A DNA stretch of 64,000 nucleotides from positions 868,001-932,000 of the forward strand of contig CAVTAI010000001.1 of assembly GCA_963732655.1 (NCBI GenBank), written 5' to 3'. The notes under the pieces were generated by a model, which had not been told where the DNA came from, made no database searches, and saw nothing but the letters and a program-made list of their open reading frames with translations. Position numbers and translations under genes: made by a program. This document shows, piece by piece, positions 17,616 through 26,574 of the stretch. Origin of the DNA: CAVTWS01 sp963732655. GTDB lineage: Bacteria > Actinomycetota > Acidimicrobiia > Acidimicrobiales > SHLQ01. Numbering within the stretch: the stretch's first letter is position 1; each line of letters starts with the position of its first letter.

Positions 17616-18793
17616 GCCGCCACCTCACGGGACGGCGCCTGTTCGTCGTCGACGAGGTGGGCGAGGCGACGGCGGTGCTCCGTGGGCGTGCCGTAGAGGG
17701 CTCGGTAGATGGTGTGGCGGCGGAGGTACAGATGCAGATCGTGTTCGAACGTGATGCCGATGCCCCCGTGCAGCTGCACGCACTCGTGGAGCAGCTCGCT
17801 GCCGTAGTGCCCGATGTAGGCCTTGGCGGCGCTGGTCAGCGAGCCGGCCGCTGGCGACCCGCTGGCCACGGCGGCGACCGACGCGTCGGCGATGGCGTGG
17901 CTGGCCTCGAGCCACGTCTTCATGTCGGCGAAACGGTGGCGCAGCGCCTGGTAGGAGACGAGCGGGCGGCCGAACGAGTAGCGGTCGAACGCCCACTCGA
18001 CGGTGATGTCGAACCCGGTCTGCATGGCGCCGACCGCCTCGGCGCTGCTCAACGCCAGAGTCGTGTGCAACTGCCAGTCCACGTCGTCATCCGCGCCGCC
18101 CACCTCGCCGACCACCTGGGACGCGGGGAGGCGAACGCCGTCGAACGCGACCGTGGAGAACCGCCGCGTGAGGTCGACGGAGTCGAGCGGGGTGATGGTG
18201 ACACCGGAGGTGTCGGCCGGGACCAGCACCTGGGTCAACCCCCCGCCCACGCCGGCGGTCATCGAACCAGCGCCGCTGCGGCCGGTGACCAGGAACCACG
18301 ACGCCTGGTCGCCGGACTCGACCGGACGCTTGACGCCGTTCAGCACCACCTCGTCCCCGTCGAGCGAGATGTCGAGCGCTACCGAGCCGAGACCATCGTT
18401 GGGTCGGGGTTCGCTGTACGCCCACGCCGCCGTCGCTTCACCGCTGACCAGCGCCGCGATCACGTCGGTGAACTCGCCGCTGACGGCGCGGCTGAGGGCG
18501 GCGGTGACGACGTTGGTGGAGATCAGAGGGCCAGGCGCGGCGCGGCGCCCGAAGGCGTCGGCCACCAAGGCGAGATCGGCCAGACCGTCGCCGCTGATCG
18601 AGCCACCACCGTGGGCTTCGGAGACGAGGAGCGACACCCAGCCGAGCTCGGCGCCGCGCCGCCAGTACTCACGGTCGAAGCCGACGGGGTCGTTGCGCAG
18701 ACGACGAAGCTCCTCGACCGGGACGAGGTCGGTGAGGAACCGATCGGTCGTGTCCCGGAAGAAGGTCTGGTCGTCGCTCAGGTCGAATCGCAC
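17612..18793 (-). CDS. Acyl-CoA dehydrogenase (shorter partner subunit)
   Basis: 393 residues. The N-terminus MRFDLSDDQTFFRDT is a typical ACAD opening; AWAYSEPRPNDG replaces the usual T/SEP motif and its following loop. EWAFDRYSFGRPLVSYQAL and LHECVQLHGGIGITFEHD are C-terminal helical-domain signatures (the latter the QxxGGxG FAD-contact region). GTG 18793 was chosen because it starts the conserved domain 14 bp after the upstream APH stop; longer in-frame readings run into the APH gene. It is coupled to the following ACAD. The relaxed SEP region suggests a partner subunit. Confidence 0.83.
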   Translation of the reverse strand: MRFDLSDDQTFFRDTTDRFLTDLVPVEELRRLRNDPVGFDREYWRRGAELGWVSLLVSEAHGGGSISGDGLADLALVADAFGRRAAPGPLISTNVVTAALSRAVSGEFTDVIAALVSGEATAAWAYSEPRPNDGLGSVALDISLDGDEVVLNGVKRPVESGDQASWFLVTGRSGAGSMTAGVGGGLTQVLVPADTSGVTITPLDSVDLTRRFSTVAFDGVRLPASQVVGEVGGADDDVDWQLHTTLALSSAEAVGAMQTGFDITVEWAFDRYSFGRPLVSYQALRHRFADMKTWLEASHAIADASVAAVASGSPAAGSLTSAAKAYIGHYGSELLHECVQLHGGIGITFEHDLHLYLRRHTIYRALYGTPTEHRRRLAHLVDDEQAPSREVAA

Positions 18794-18807
18794 GGCCGGT
18801 CCGCGCC

Positions 18808-19824
18808 TCAGCCGCGATAGTCGGTCGACTCGGCCAGCTCCGCCGCGCCGAGCATGAGCTCGAGCACGATGGGCCCGAAGGCCTGCAGCTTGTCGTCGTC
18901 GCCGGCGCGCTGGAAACCCTGCTCGAGCACCACGGCCAGCTTCCACTTGGCCAGCACCACGTAGTAGTCGATGTCGTCGACCTGGCGACCCGACACCTCG
19001 GCGTAGTGCCGCACGACCTCGTCCTTGTTGGGCATGCCGTACAGGTCGGCGTAGCCGCCGCTGGCCGCGGCCGACAGGGTGTCCTCGGGCCAGCCCTGCA
19101 CCACCCAGCCGAGATCGAGTTTGGGATCGCCGACGGTGCCCATCTCCCAGTCGATGATGGCGGCGAGCCGAGCCGGTGCGCCGTGGGCGAACATCACATT
19201 GGCGAACTGATAGTCGCCATGCATGAGCCCAGGCACGAAGTCGATGGGTTTGTGGGCCCGCAGCCATGAGGCCGCGGTGTCGAAGCCCGGAAGCTCGCGT
19301 CCCTTGATGCGTTCGAGGAACGCGGTCCAGCGGTCGACCTGGCGCTCGTGGAAGCCGTCCGGGCGGCCCAGGTCCTGGAGCCCCTTGGCCTGCCAGTCGA
19401 CGTTGCCGAGCAGCGCGATTCCCTCGACGAGTTGGTACGCCAGCCCCTGGCGAGCCTCGAGGTCGGTGTCGAACGGCGCGGGCCAGCCGTCGGTGTTCAT
19501 GGGTGACCAGCCGTCGACGAAACCCATCATGTAGAAGCTCCGGCCGAGCACCGACGCATCCGCGCACATGCCGATCGCCGGCGTGCAGGGGACATCGGTG
19601 CCGTCGAGCGCTTCGATGATGCGCCACTCCCGGAGGATGCCGTCGTCGCGGCTCGCCGGGGCGTGACTGGGCGGGATGCGCAGCGCGGCGTGGAGATCGC
19701 CCCGTTTGATCTCGTAGATCTCGTTCTGCGAACCGCCGCTGACGTAGCTGACCTCGGCCGGCTCACCCGTGCCGGGCAGGCCGGTGGCATCCATCCAGGC
19801 GACGAGCCGATCGACGTCGATCAC
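18808..19824 (-). CDS. APH-family phosphotransferase linked to acyl-CoA dehydrogenases
   Basis: A 338-residue protein of the aminoglycoside-phosphotransferase/choline-kinase fold. The catalytic loop is LMHGDYQFANVMF and the metal-binding loop is IIDWEMGTVGDPKLDLGW. An N-terminal nucleotide-binding lobe carries the YVSGGSQNEIYEI glycine region. GTG 19824 overlaps the preceding ACAD stop (GTGA). In animals the same kinase domain is fused to an ACAD in ACAD10/ACAD11, where it phosphorylates 4-hydroxyacyl-CoA. The operon context makes the same kind of reaction the best guess here rather than antibiotic resistance. Confidence 0.85.
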   Translation of the reverse strand: MIDVDRLVAWMDATGLPGTGEPAEVSYVSGGSQNEIYEIKRGDLHAALRIPPSHAPASRDDGILREWRIIEALDGTDVPCTPAIGMCADASVLGRSFYMMGFVDGWSPMNTDGWPAPFDTDLEARQGLAYQLVEGIALLGNVDWQAKGLQDLGRPDGFHERQVDRWTAFLERIKGRELPGFDTAASWLRAHKPIDFVPGLMHGDYQFANVMFAHGAPARLAAIIDWEMGTVGDPKLDLGWVVQGWPEDTLSAAASGGYADLYGMPNKDEVVRHYAEVSGRQVDDIDYYVVLAKWKLAVVLEQGFQRAGDDDKLQAFGPIVLELMLGAAELAESTDYRG

Positions 19825-21140
19825 AGGTTCCCCACTTCCATGTCGATGAGTTGGCCCAGGTCGAGGTGCTCGGCGTACTGCTGTTGGGCCGCTTCGATCT
19901 TGCCCGGGATCCACTCGGTCGGCCACATGCCGTCGGTGGCCTGGTAGCCGCGCAGGACCTGCCGGGCGACCGTCTCCTTGTGGACCTCGGTCGGACCATC
20001 GGCCAGACCCATGACGCCGGCCCCGTGGATGAACCCGTAGAACGGCATCTCGTTGGTCGTGCCGAGGGCGCCGTGCACCTGCATGGCCCGCCAGGCGATG
20101 TCGTGCAGGACAGTGGGCATGACCACCTTGGCGGTGGCGATGTCCTTGCGGACCCGCTTGTAGTCGTTGTACTTGTCGATCTCCCACGCCGTGTAGAGCA
20201 CGAACAGGCGGAACTGGACGAGCTGGGCGTAGGAGTCGGCGATGTAACCCTGCACGAACTGCTTATCGGCGAGGAGGCCGGTGCGGGTCTTGCGGCTGAG
20301 CACCCGCTCACACATCATGTCCATCGCCTTTTGGGCCAGACCGATGGTGCGCATGGCGTGGTGGATCCGGCCGCCGCCGAGCCGGGTCTGGGCGATGGCG
20401 AAGGCCTGACCCTCCCCGCCGAGCAACGCTTCCTCGGGGACCCGGACATCCTCGTAGTGGATGAGGGCGTGAGAGCCCTCGTTCAGCCCTTCGCCGTACA
20501 GCCCCACGTTGCGGACGATCTTGACTCCGGGGGTGTCAGTCGGGACGAGGAACGTCGACATGCCGTTGTAGGCGCTCACGTCGGGGTTCGTGACCACCAT
20601 GACGATCAGGAACGACGCCGTCTTGGCGTTCGACGAGAAGTACTTCCAGCCGTTGATGACCCACTCGTTGCCGTCCTTGACCGCGCTGGTCGTGAACAGC
20701 GTGGGGTCGGCGCCGGCGTGGGGTTCGGTCATCGAGTAAGAGGAGAAGCACTCGCCGTTGAGCAACGGCATGAGGTACGTCTCCTTCTGTTCCGGAGTGC
20801 CGTAGTGGGCGATGATCTCGGCGTTGCCCGTGTCGGGCGCCTGGGTGCCGAAGATGTTCGACGCCCACTGCGACCGGCCGAGGATCTCGTTGAGCAGCGC
20901 CAACTTGAGCTGACCGAAACCCTGTCCGCCGAGCTCCGGGCCTAGGTGGGTGGCCCACAATCCCTGGGCGCGCACCTCGTCCTTGAGCGGATCCATGATG
21001 GCCCGGCGGGTGGCGTCGAGCGGGTGGAACTGCAGGTGCGGGAAGAGGTGATCGAGCGGCTCGATCTTGTCCCGGACGAAGTTGTCCGCCCAGTCGAGCT
21101 TCTTCTGGTACTCGGAGTCGGTTTCGAAATCCCATGCCAT
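19821..21140 (-). CDS. Acyl-CoA dehydrogenase (first gene of ACAD/APH operon)
   Basis: 439 residues, full length for the family. It opens MAWDFETDSEYQKKLDW. Signatures are HLGPELGGQGFGQLKL, CFSSYSMTEPHAGADP (the S/TEP loop binding FAD and substrate), INGWKYFSSNAKTA, AWRAMQVHGALGTTNEMPF and ADGPTEVHKETVARQVL. The ACAD11-like start (a long acidic N-terminus) and the APH gene downstream support a two-gene counterpart of ACAD10/11. ATG 21140 has a leaderless-type -10 (TATTCT, 7-nt spacer) inside a perfect palindrome shared with the divergent TetR gene, so TetR control is likely. Confidence 0.88.
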   Translation of the reverse strand: MAWDFETDSEYQKKLDWADNFVRDKIEPLDHLFPHLQFHPLDATRRAIMDPLKDEVRAQGLWATHLGPELGGQGFGQLKLALLNEILGRSQWASNIFGTQAPDTGNAEIIAHYGTPEQKETYLMPLLNGECFSSYSMTEPHAGADPTLFTTSAVKDGNEWVINGWKYFSSNAKTASFLIVMVVTNPDVSAYNGMSTFLVPTDTPGVKIVRNVGLYGEGLNEGSHALIHYEDVRVPEEALLGGEGQAFAIAQTRLGGGRIHHAMRTIGLAQKAMDMMCERVLSRKTRTGLLADKQFVQGYIADSYAQLVQFRLFVLYTAWEIDKYNDYKRVRKDIATAKVVMPTVLHDIAWRAMQVHGALGTTNEMPFYGFIHGAGVMGLADGPTEVHKETVARQVLRGYQATDGMWPTEWIPGKIEAAQQQYAEHLDLGQLIDMEVGNL

Positions 21141-21153
21141 GGGTGGCAGAATA
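21141..21153 (-). promoter_or_regulatory. Leaderless-type -10 for the ACAD/APH operon
   Basis: On the minus strand TATTCT (21153-21148), a 7-nt spacer GCCACCC, then ATG 21140. The hexamer lies within the palindrome at 21147-21161. Confidence 0.6.
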
Positions 21154-21161
21154 TGATTCTG
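21147..21161. promoter_or_regulatory. 15-bp palindrome, candidate TetR operator
   Basis: CAGAAT-ATG-ATTCTG is a perfect 6-3-6 inverted repeat. It covers the -10 hexamer of the leftward ACAD operon and the start codon of the rightward TetR gene, which are only 12 bp apart. Binding here would block both. Confidence 0.6.
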
Positions 21162-21818
21162 AACTCAGAGAGTGCAATTCCCGCATCGATCGAGCCCGTC
21201 GTCGACCCCACCGACATCGCCGCGCGTGTCGCCCGCCAGACCCTGGCCCGCCGCCACGCTGATGCCTACACCATCGAGGTCCGCCGCCTGCTCGATGCCG
21301 CGCTCAGGCTCATCCGCGAACGCGGCACGACCTCCCGTCCCCGCGTCGCCGACATCGTCGCCGCGGCCGGCCTGTCGAACGAGGCCTTCTACCGGCACTT
21401 CCCCTCCAAGGACGCCCTCGTCGGCGCGCTCCTCGACGACGGCGCCCAGCGCCTCCGCAGCTACCTCGCCCACCAGATCGACAAGGCGTCCACACCGACC
21501 GCCCGGATCAGACGCTGGGTCGAGGGCATCTTGTCCCAGGCGGACGACGACATCGCCGCCACCACCCTCGCCGTCATGTGGAACGGCGGTGGCGCCGCGG
21601 GTGTCGCGCCCGGCCGGCACTTCGCCAGCGACGAACTGGCGGCGCTGCTCCACGAACCGATGGCCGCGCTCGGCACCGCTGATCCCGAGCTCACCGCGTC
21701 CCTCCTCACCCACGCCGTGATGGGCCACCTGACCGACCTCTTGTGGCAGCGGGCCCAGGCCTCGCCGACCCAGGTCGAGCGCATCGTGGCGTTCTGCGTC
21801 GACGCCGCCGCCCCCTGA
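21153..21818 (+). CDS. TetR/AcrR family transcriptional regulator
   Basis: 221 residues. The N-terminal helix-turn-helix is clear: RERGTTSRPRVADIVAAAGL followed by SNEAFYRHFPSKDALVGALL. The C-terminal ligand domain is variable. ATG 21153 is the only plausible start and lies in the centre of a perfect palindrome, so the protein probably represses its own gene and the divergent ACAD-APH-ACAD-ACAD operon until an acyl-CoA or related catabolite binds. This follows the usual wiring of TetR-type catabolic regulators; the ligand is unknown. Confidence 0.88.
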   Translation: MILNSESAIPASIEPVVDPTDIAARVARQTLARRHADAYTIEVRRLLDAALRLIRERGTTSRPRVADIVAAAGLSNEAFYRHFPSKDALVGALLDDGAQRLRSYLAHQIDKASTPTARIRRWVEGILSQADDDIAATTLAVMWNGGGAAGVAPGRHFASDELAALLHEPMAALGTADPELTASLLTHAVMGHLTDLLWQRAQASPTQVERIVAFCVDAAAP

Positions 21819-21831
21819 GGCTGGGCCGGGC

Positions 21832-22671
21832 TCAGCTGGGCATGGGCGGCATCACCTTGGCCAGGTCGAGTGAACCGGTGAGGGCGCCGCCGCTGAATCC
21901 CTGGTCGGTGTAGAGGACGGTGCCCGACACGACGGCGTTGAGCGGGCTGTTGAGCAGGACGAGCGGCCAGCCCTGCTCGGCGGGCGTCGCCATCCGCCCC
22001 AGGGTCGGGTACGGGTACTTCTCGAAGAACTCCTCGCCGAGCGCCGCCTTGGCCGGCACCATGAACGCGGTGTCGGTGGGACATGGCGCCGTGCAGTTGA
22101 CCCGGATGTGGCGCTGCTCCCCGAGCGGTACCGCCTGGTGGAGCGCCCACACGATGAGCATCTCCTTCGACACCGAGTAGCCGTCCTTGATGTGCTCGGG
22201 ATGCGCCTCGCACCACGCCTTAGCCTCGACCGGATCGGCGATGGCGAGCAGCTCGAGGAGCGACGGCAGACTCCCCTGCCAGGCCATACCCGCCTGGGAG
22301 GAGATGATGGCGATGCCGGCCCCGTCGGCGATGGCAGGCAGCGTCTCGTCGATCAGCTGACGAGCGCCGACGTAGTTCACGAGCATGCAGGCCAGCGGCC
22401 CGAACGCGTGGGAGATGCCGGCGCAGCTGAAGTAGAAATCGATCGTTCCGAGGGCCCGGAGCGTTTCGGCGGTGGCGGACACCTGGCCCGGGTCGGCCAG
22501 GTCGGTGCGATAGAAGGCGGCGTGGGGCACCGCGGGTTCGTTCACGTCGACCACGTGAACCCGCGCCCCGAGGTCAGACAGGATCCGCACCGACGCCGCG
22601 CCCATGCCCGAGGATCCGCCGGTGAGCACGACCGTGGTGCCGCGGTAACCCAGTCCGTCGAGATCCCCCAT
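21832..22671 (-). CDS. SDR, 3-alpha-hydroxysteroid dehydrogenase-like
   Basis: 279 residues. The cofactor loop is TGGSSGMGAAS, the strand ending VVDVNEP has an acidic NAD-selecting residue, the NAG-type motif is changed to SCAGISHAF, and the catalytic YSVSK is present. The spaced layout with a long loop (LLELLAIADPVEAKAW) between the catalytic Ser strand and YxxxK is typical of the 3-alpha-hydroxysteroid dehydrogenase/carbonyl reductase subgroup. ATG 22671 is preceded by AGGGGGA. It is convergent with TetR and could follow the SDR at 22733 in one transcript (61-bp gap). Steroid specificity is inferred from subgroup only. Confidence 0.82.
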   Translation of the reverse strand: MGDLDGLGYRGTTVVLTGGSSGMGAASVRILSDLGARVHVVDVNEPAVPHAAFYRTDLADPGQVSATAETLRALGTIDFYFSCAGISHAFGPLACMLVNYVGARQLIDETLPAIADGAGIAIISSQAGMAWQGSLPSLLELLAIADPVEAKAWCEAHPEHIKDGYSVSKEMLIVWALHQAVPLGEQRHIRVNCTAPCPTDTAFMVPAKAALGEEFFEKYPYPTLGRMATPAEQGWPLVLLNSPLNAVVSGTVLYTDQGFSGGALTGSLDLAKVMPPMPS

Positions 22672-22732
22672 AGCTGTCCCCCTGATCGGTGAAGCGCCAA
22701 CACTGGCACCGGCGACTGTAGGTCCGGGGCGG

Positions 22733-23512
22733 TCAGATGTCCTGACCGCCCATGCGATCGCCGCCGTTGACGGAGATCGTCTGCCCGGTCAGGTACGAGG
22801 ACGCCGCGGAGGCCAGGAAGAGCACGACCGACGCGATCTCGTCGGGTCGGCCGACCCGGCCCAGAGCGGAACCGGATGCGATGACCGCCGGATCGATGCC
22901 GGCCACATCCCACGCGGCGACGGCCCGCTCGGAGCCGATCCCGCCCACGGCGATGCAGTTGGCCCGGATCCCGTGCTGACCCCACTCGGCGGCGGTGACG
23001 CTGGTGAACATCTGCAGGGCCGCCTTCGACGACGAGTAGTGAGCGCCGCCGCGCACGCCCGTCACCCCGGCCCCGGACGAGATGTTGACGATCGCGCCGG
23101 AACCCTGCGCGATGAGGTGCCGGCCCGCCTCTCGGGTGGCGACATAGGCCGAACGCACGTTGAGGTCGAAGCTGGCATCCCACGCTTTGGTCGGGAGATC
23201 GCGCAGCGGACCCATACGGGTGCCGCCGGCGTTGTTGACCAGGATGTCGATGCGACCGAGTTCGTCGACCGTTCGCTGCACGAGGGCCACCATCTGGTCC
23301 TCCTGCTTGACGTCGGTCGGCACGATCAGGCATCGCCGACCGGAGGCGGACTCGACCTCCCCGGCGACCCGTTCGAGGTCGGCCACCGTCCGGGCGGCGA
23401 TGGCGACATCGGCGCCGTGGGCGGCCAGCATCCGTGCCGTGGCCGCGCCGATGCCGGTGCCGCCACCGGTCACGATCGCCACCTGCCCGGTCAGATCGAG
23501 GAGATCACGCAT
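22733..23512 (-). CDS. Short-chain dehydrogenase/reductase
   Basis: A 259-residue classical SDR resembling 3-oxoacyl-ACP reductase and 2,4-dienoyl-CoA reductase types. TGGGTGIG cofactor loop; the region IAARTV after the second strand favours NADP; ILVNNAGG, NISSGAGVTG, catalytic YSSSK and C-terminal YLTGQTISVNGGDRMGGQ. ATG 23512 follows AGGAG. A step in acyl-chain or ring degradation is likely from context; the exact substrate is open. Confidence 0.85.
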   Translation of the reverse strand: MRDLLDLTGQVAIVTGGGTGIGAATARMLAAHGADVAIAARTVADLERVAGEVESASGRRCLIVPTDVKQEDQMVALVQRTVDELGRIDILVNNAGGTRMGPLRDLPTKAWDASFDLNVRSAYVATREAGRHLIAQGSGAIVNISSGAGVTGVRGGAHYSSSKAALQMFTSVTAAEWGQHGIRANCIAVGGIGSERAVAAWDVAGIDPAVIASGSALGRVGRPDEIASVVLFLASAASSYLTGQTISVNGGDRMGGQDI

Positions 23513-23565
23513 CTCCTGTCTCTAGCAGGTCGGATCGGGTGAGCGCAGGTGCGATCACCCGCCGT

Positions 23566-24780
23566 TCAGACGCCCATGAGCTCGAACATGTTGGCGCCCA
23601 TGATCCGGGCGACGTCGTCTTCGGCCAGACCGACCTCATCGCGGGCGAACTCAGCGTACTCGACCGGATCGGCCAGGCCCTCGGGATGCGGCCAGTCGGA
23701 GTTGAACAGGATGTGATCGAGGCCGACCGCATCGATGATGCCCTCCAGCGGGTCCTCCCAGTACGGCGCGATGTACAGGGCCCGCTTGATGGTGTCCTTG
23801 GGGTGCTCGGCGAACAGGTGGGGCATCTTGCCGTACCCGCCCATGAGGTCCTCGACGACCCGGGTGATCCACTGACCACCGTTCTCGATGGAACCCAGCC
23901 GAACGCCCGGGAACCGGGCGAGCATGCCGTGACACACCGCCGACATGACGGTGTCCATGATGGCCCGGTGGCCCTGGGAGACGGTGCCGAACACTTCCTG
24001 CTCGAACGGGCGCATCTCCCGATCGGCGCCGTTCCACTCGTTCGCGTACTTCTGGTAGCCGGAGTCCGACGCATGGAGCATGACCGGGATCCCGGCCTCC
24101 TGGACGCGGGCCCAGAACGGATCGCTGTCGGGCAGGAACGGCGACTTGGGGCCCCGGAAGCCGGCGACAGGACCGGGACGGACCAGTACCGTCTTGGCGC
24201 CGTGGTCGAGCGCCCACTCGAGCTCTTTGACCGCACCCTCGGCGGTGGCGAGGTTGACGATCGGGGTCGAGAAGATGCGACCGCCGAACTCGAATCCCCA
24301 CTCGTCGAGCATCCAACGGTTGAAGGCATGGACCATCACCTGGGTGGCGACGGGGTCGTCCATGAAGTTCACCTCGAGCAGGGAGGCGAGAGTCGGGAAG
24401 TTGACGATGGCATCGATGTGCATCCGGTCCATGAGGGCCAAGCGCGCCTCACGATCGGTGAACGCCGGGATGGCCCGCATCGGACGCACGATGTCTCGGT
24501 AGGCCTTGCCCTCGGTGTTGCGGCCCGAGAAGTACTCGGCGGCCGAACCCGGCTCGGCGACGACGTTGAAGGTGGGGTTCGGGATGTAGTCCGAGATCTT
24601 GCCCTTGATGATCATCTTGGTGCGGCCATCGACATCGGCCAGGCGGATCAGCCCGCTGTACTCCGCCGGCAGATACCGGGTGAAGGCATCGACACCTTCG
24701 TAGAAGTGGAAGTCGCAGTCGAACACGGGGTGACCGAAGTCCGAGTACGACATGTCTGCGCTGTGCTGGCTGTAGTCCAT
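23566..24780 (-). CDS. Amidohydrolase-2 family metal-dependent hydrolase/decarboxylase
   Basis: A 404-residue TIM-barrel protein of the ACMSD-like amidohydrolase-2 family. Metal-site candidates are D23-F24-H25 in DCDFHFYE, a His in VMLHASDSG and the Asp in FNSDWPHPEG. Family members decarboxylate or hydrolyse ring-derived intermediates, and several occur in actinobacterial steroid and aromatic gene clusters. ATG 24780 was chosen as the first start after the promoter region, with a G-rich GGGGGAG upstream. The palindrome TTGTAC-G-GTACAA lies 35 bp upstream and may be an operator. Confidence 0.83.
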   Translation of the reverse strand: MDYSQHSADMSYSDFGHPVFDCDFHFYEGVDAFTRYLPAEYSGLIRLADVDGRTKMIIKGKISDYIPNPTFNVVAEPGSAAEYFSGRNTEGKAYRDIVRPMRAIPAFTDREARLALMDRMHIDAIVNFPTLASLLEVNFMDDPVATQVMVHAFNRWMLDEWGFEFGGRIFSTPIVNLATAEGAVKELEWALDHGAKTVLVRPGPVAGFRGPKSPFLPDSDPFWARVQEAGIPVMLHASDSGYQKYANEWNGADREMRPFEQEVFGTVSQGHRAIMDTVMSAVCHGMLARFPGVRLGSIENGGQWITRVVEDLMGGYGKMPHLFAEHPKDTIKRALYIAPYWEDPLEGIIDAVGLDHILFNSDWPHPEGLADPVEYAEFARDEVGLAEDDVARIMGANMFELMGV

Positions 24781-24814
24781 TTGGGACGGCTCCCCCTGCA
24801 GGTTCGGAAACTGG

Positions 24815-24827
24815 TTGTACGGTACAA
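24815..24827. promoter_or_regulatory. 13-bp palindrome upstream of amidohydrolase
   Basis: TTGTAC-G-GTACAA, perfect 6-1-6. On the minus strand it contains TACCGT, a possible -10 hexamer. It lies between the amidohydrolase start and the 3' end of the next gene, where a single operator for the amidohydrolase would be expected. Confidence 0.45.
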
Positions 24828-24874
24828 GTAGTCTGCCGACCTGACCAGGACCAAGGTCCCGAACATGGCGGATT

Positions 24875-26427
24875 TCACGTCCCCGCTCGGAGCTCCCGCT
24901 TGAGCACTTTGCCGGAGGGGTTGCGCGGGAGCGCGTCGATGAACAGGACCGTCTTGGGCACCTTGAACTTGGCCAGCTGCGGCCGGCAGTGCTCGATGAG
25001 CTCGTCGGCCGTTGCCGTCATCCCCGGCCGGAGGGCGACATGGGCGACGGGCACTTCGCCCCACCGCTCGTCCGGGCGTCCCACCACGGCCACCTCGAGC
25101 ACCGCCGGGTGCTCGTACAGCACCCGCTCCACCTCCGAGCCGGCGATGTTCTCGCCACCCGACAGGATCATGTCCTTGAGTCGGTCGACGATGGAGACGT
25201 AGCCGTCCTCGTCGACGACGCCGACGTCGCCGGTGTGGAACCATCCGCCGGCGAACGCCCGCTCGGTCGCATCCGGGTCTCGCCAGTACCCGCTGAAGAC
25301 CTTCGGTCCCCGGAGGACGACCTCACCGGGCACGCCCGCGGGTTGCGGCACGCCGTCTTCGTCCCAGATGTCGAGCTCGAGGTAGAGGCACGGCCGCCCG
25401 ACGCTGCCGAGTTTGGTGATCGTGCTGTCCCGGTCGAGGAACGTGTCGCCGGAGACGGTCTCGGTCAGGCCGTAGGCGTCGGCGAACCAGGCCGACGGGA
25501 ACGTGCGCTGGAGGCGTTCGATGAGCGGGATCGGCATCTTCTCGCCGCCACCGATGATCAACCGGACCGACGACAGGTCCCGTTCGTCGATGTCGGGTCG
25601 GCTCATGATGGCGTTGACCATCGCAGGAGCCAGCCACACGATGGTGATGCGCGATCGTTCGATCTCGTCGACAACCGCGGCAGCGTCGAACGCCTGGTGG
25701 ATGACGGTCGACCCGCCGGCGGCGATGAGCGTGGTCGTGGTGAGGTCGAGGGCGCCGACGTGGTACAGCGGGCCGCACGCCAGCCCGACATCGGCGCTGG
25801 TGACCCCGAACTCGATCAGGTGGGCCATGTTCTTCCACGCCAGGTTGGAATGCGACAGCATCACCCCCTTGGGCCGACCCGTCGTCCCCGACGTGTACAT
25901 GAGCCGGTGGAGCTGATCCCCGCCGACCACGCTCGCGGCGGCGCCACGCCCGCCCGCAGGTCCGCCAGCCGAACCCAACCCGGCGCGGAGTACCCCGCCG
26001 ACGGGTGCTCCCCTGCCCGCTGGTGTGGTGGCAGGCTCACCAGCAACGGCGGGTGATCCAGGCCGTTGACGGCGTCGTCGGCGAGCACCACCAGCGGGTC
26101 GTCGCAGATCAGGACCTTTGCTCCGGAGTGCTCGAGGATGTAGGTGACCTCGGGCGCGGCGAGCCGCCAGTTGATCGGCATCAGGATCGCCCCGAGGTAG
26201 TTGGCGGCGAACATCGCCTCGAGGAACTCGCTGCGGTTGTACGACAGGAGGCCCACGACGTCGCCGACTCCGATCCCCTGTCCGTGGAGCCCGGCGGCCA
26301 GGCTGGTGGCGCGGGCGAGCATGCCGGTGTAGGTGACGACCTCGCCCTCGTAGGAACACATCGCCCGGTCCGGCGCCCGGCTCGCGTGGTGTTCGAGCAC
26401 GGCGAACCAGTTCATGTCGGCAGGCAT
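24875..26427 (-). CDS. Class I adenylate-forming acyl-CoA synthetase, one frameshift
   Basis: About 518 residues when joined. The N-terminal frame (from ATG 26427; alternative ATG 26415) carries the ANL N-domain: GDVVGLLSYNRSEFLEAMFA and LMPINWRLAAPEVTYIL. Near 25935-25955 (GCGGGCGGGCGTGGC on the coding strand) the frame shifts. The second frame has P-loop YTSGTTGRPKGVMLSHSN, GGGEKMP, AYGLTETVSGD, GWFHTGDVGVVDEDGY, SGGENIAGSEVE and the catalytic Lys in RNPSGKVLKREL. The length deficit equals one missing base. Typical of FadD-like enzymes activating fatty or steroid-derived acids. It is divergent from the enoyl-CoA hydratase. Confidence 0.82.
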
Positions 26428-26483
26428 CGCAGGAGTGTGGCGGAGGCTCCTGAGGTGGTCAACCACGGGAGCCCCATCGCGCG

Positions 26484-26533
26484 GCAACACCCGGCGCTTC
26501 ATAGCGCTGCAACACCCGGCGCTTCACAGCGCT
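26484..26533. repeat. 25-bp tandem repeat with internal stem in divergent promoter region
   Basis: Two copies of a 25-bp unit (26484-26508, 26509-26533; core caacacccggcgcttc) with one mismatch. Each contains GCGCT-N4-AGCGC, a short stem. They lie between the acyl-CoA synthetase and enoyl-CoA hydratase starts, so they may be paired regulator sites or a slippage product. Confidence 0.75.
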
Positions 26534-26574
26534 GCGCCAGACTGCGGATCCCGGATTCGAAAGGCTCGCCGCCC

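Noticed and set aside
18808..19824. Aminoglycoside resistance gene
   Set aside because: APH fold is present, but coupling to ACAD genes and the GDPxxDL form point to catabolic kinases.
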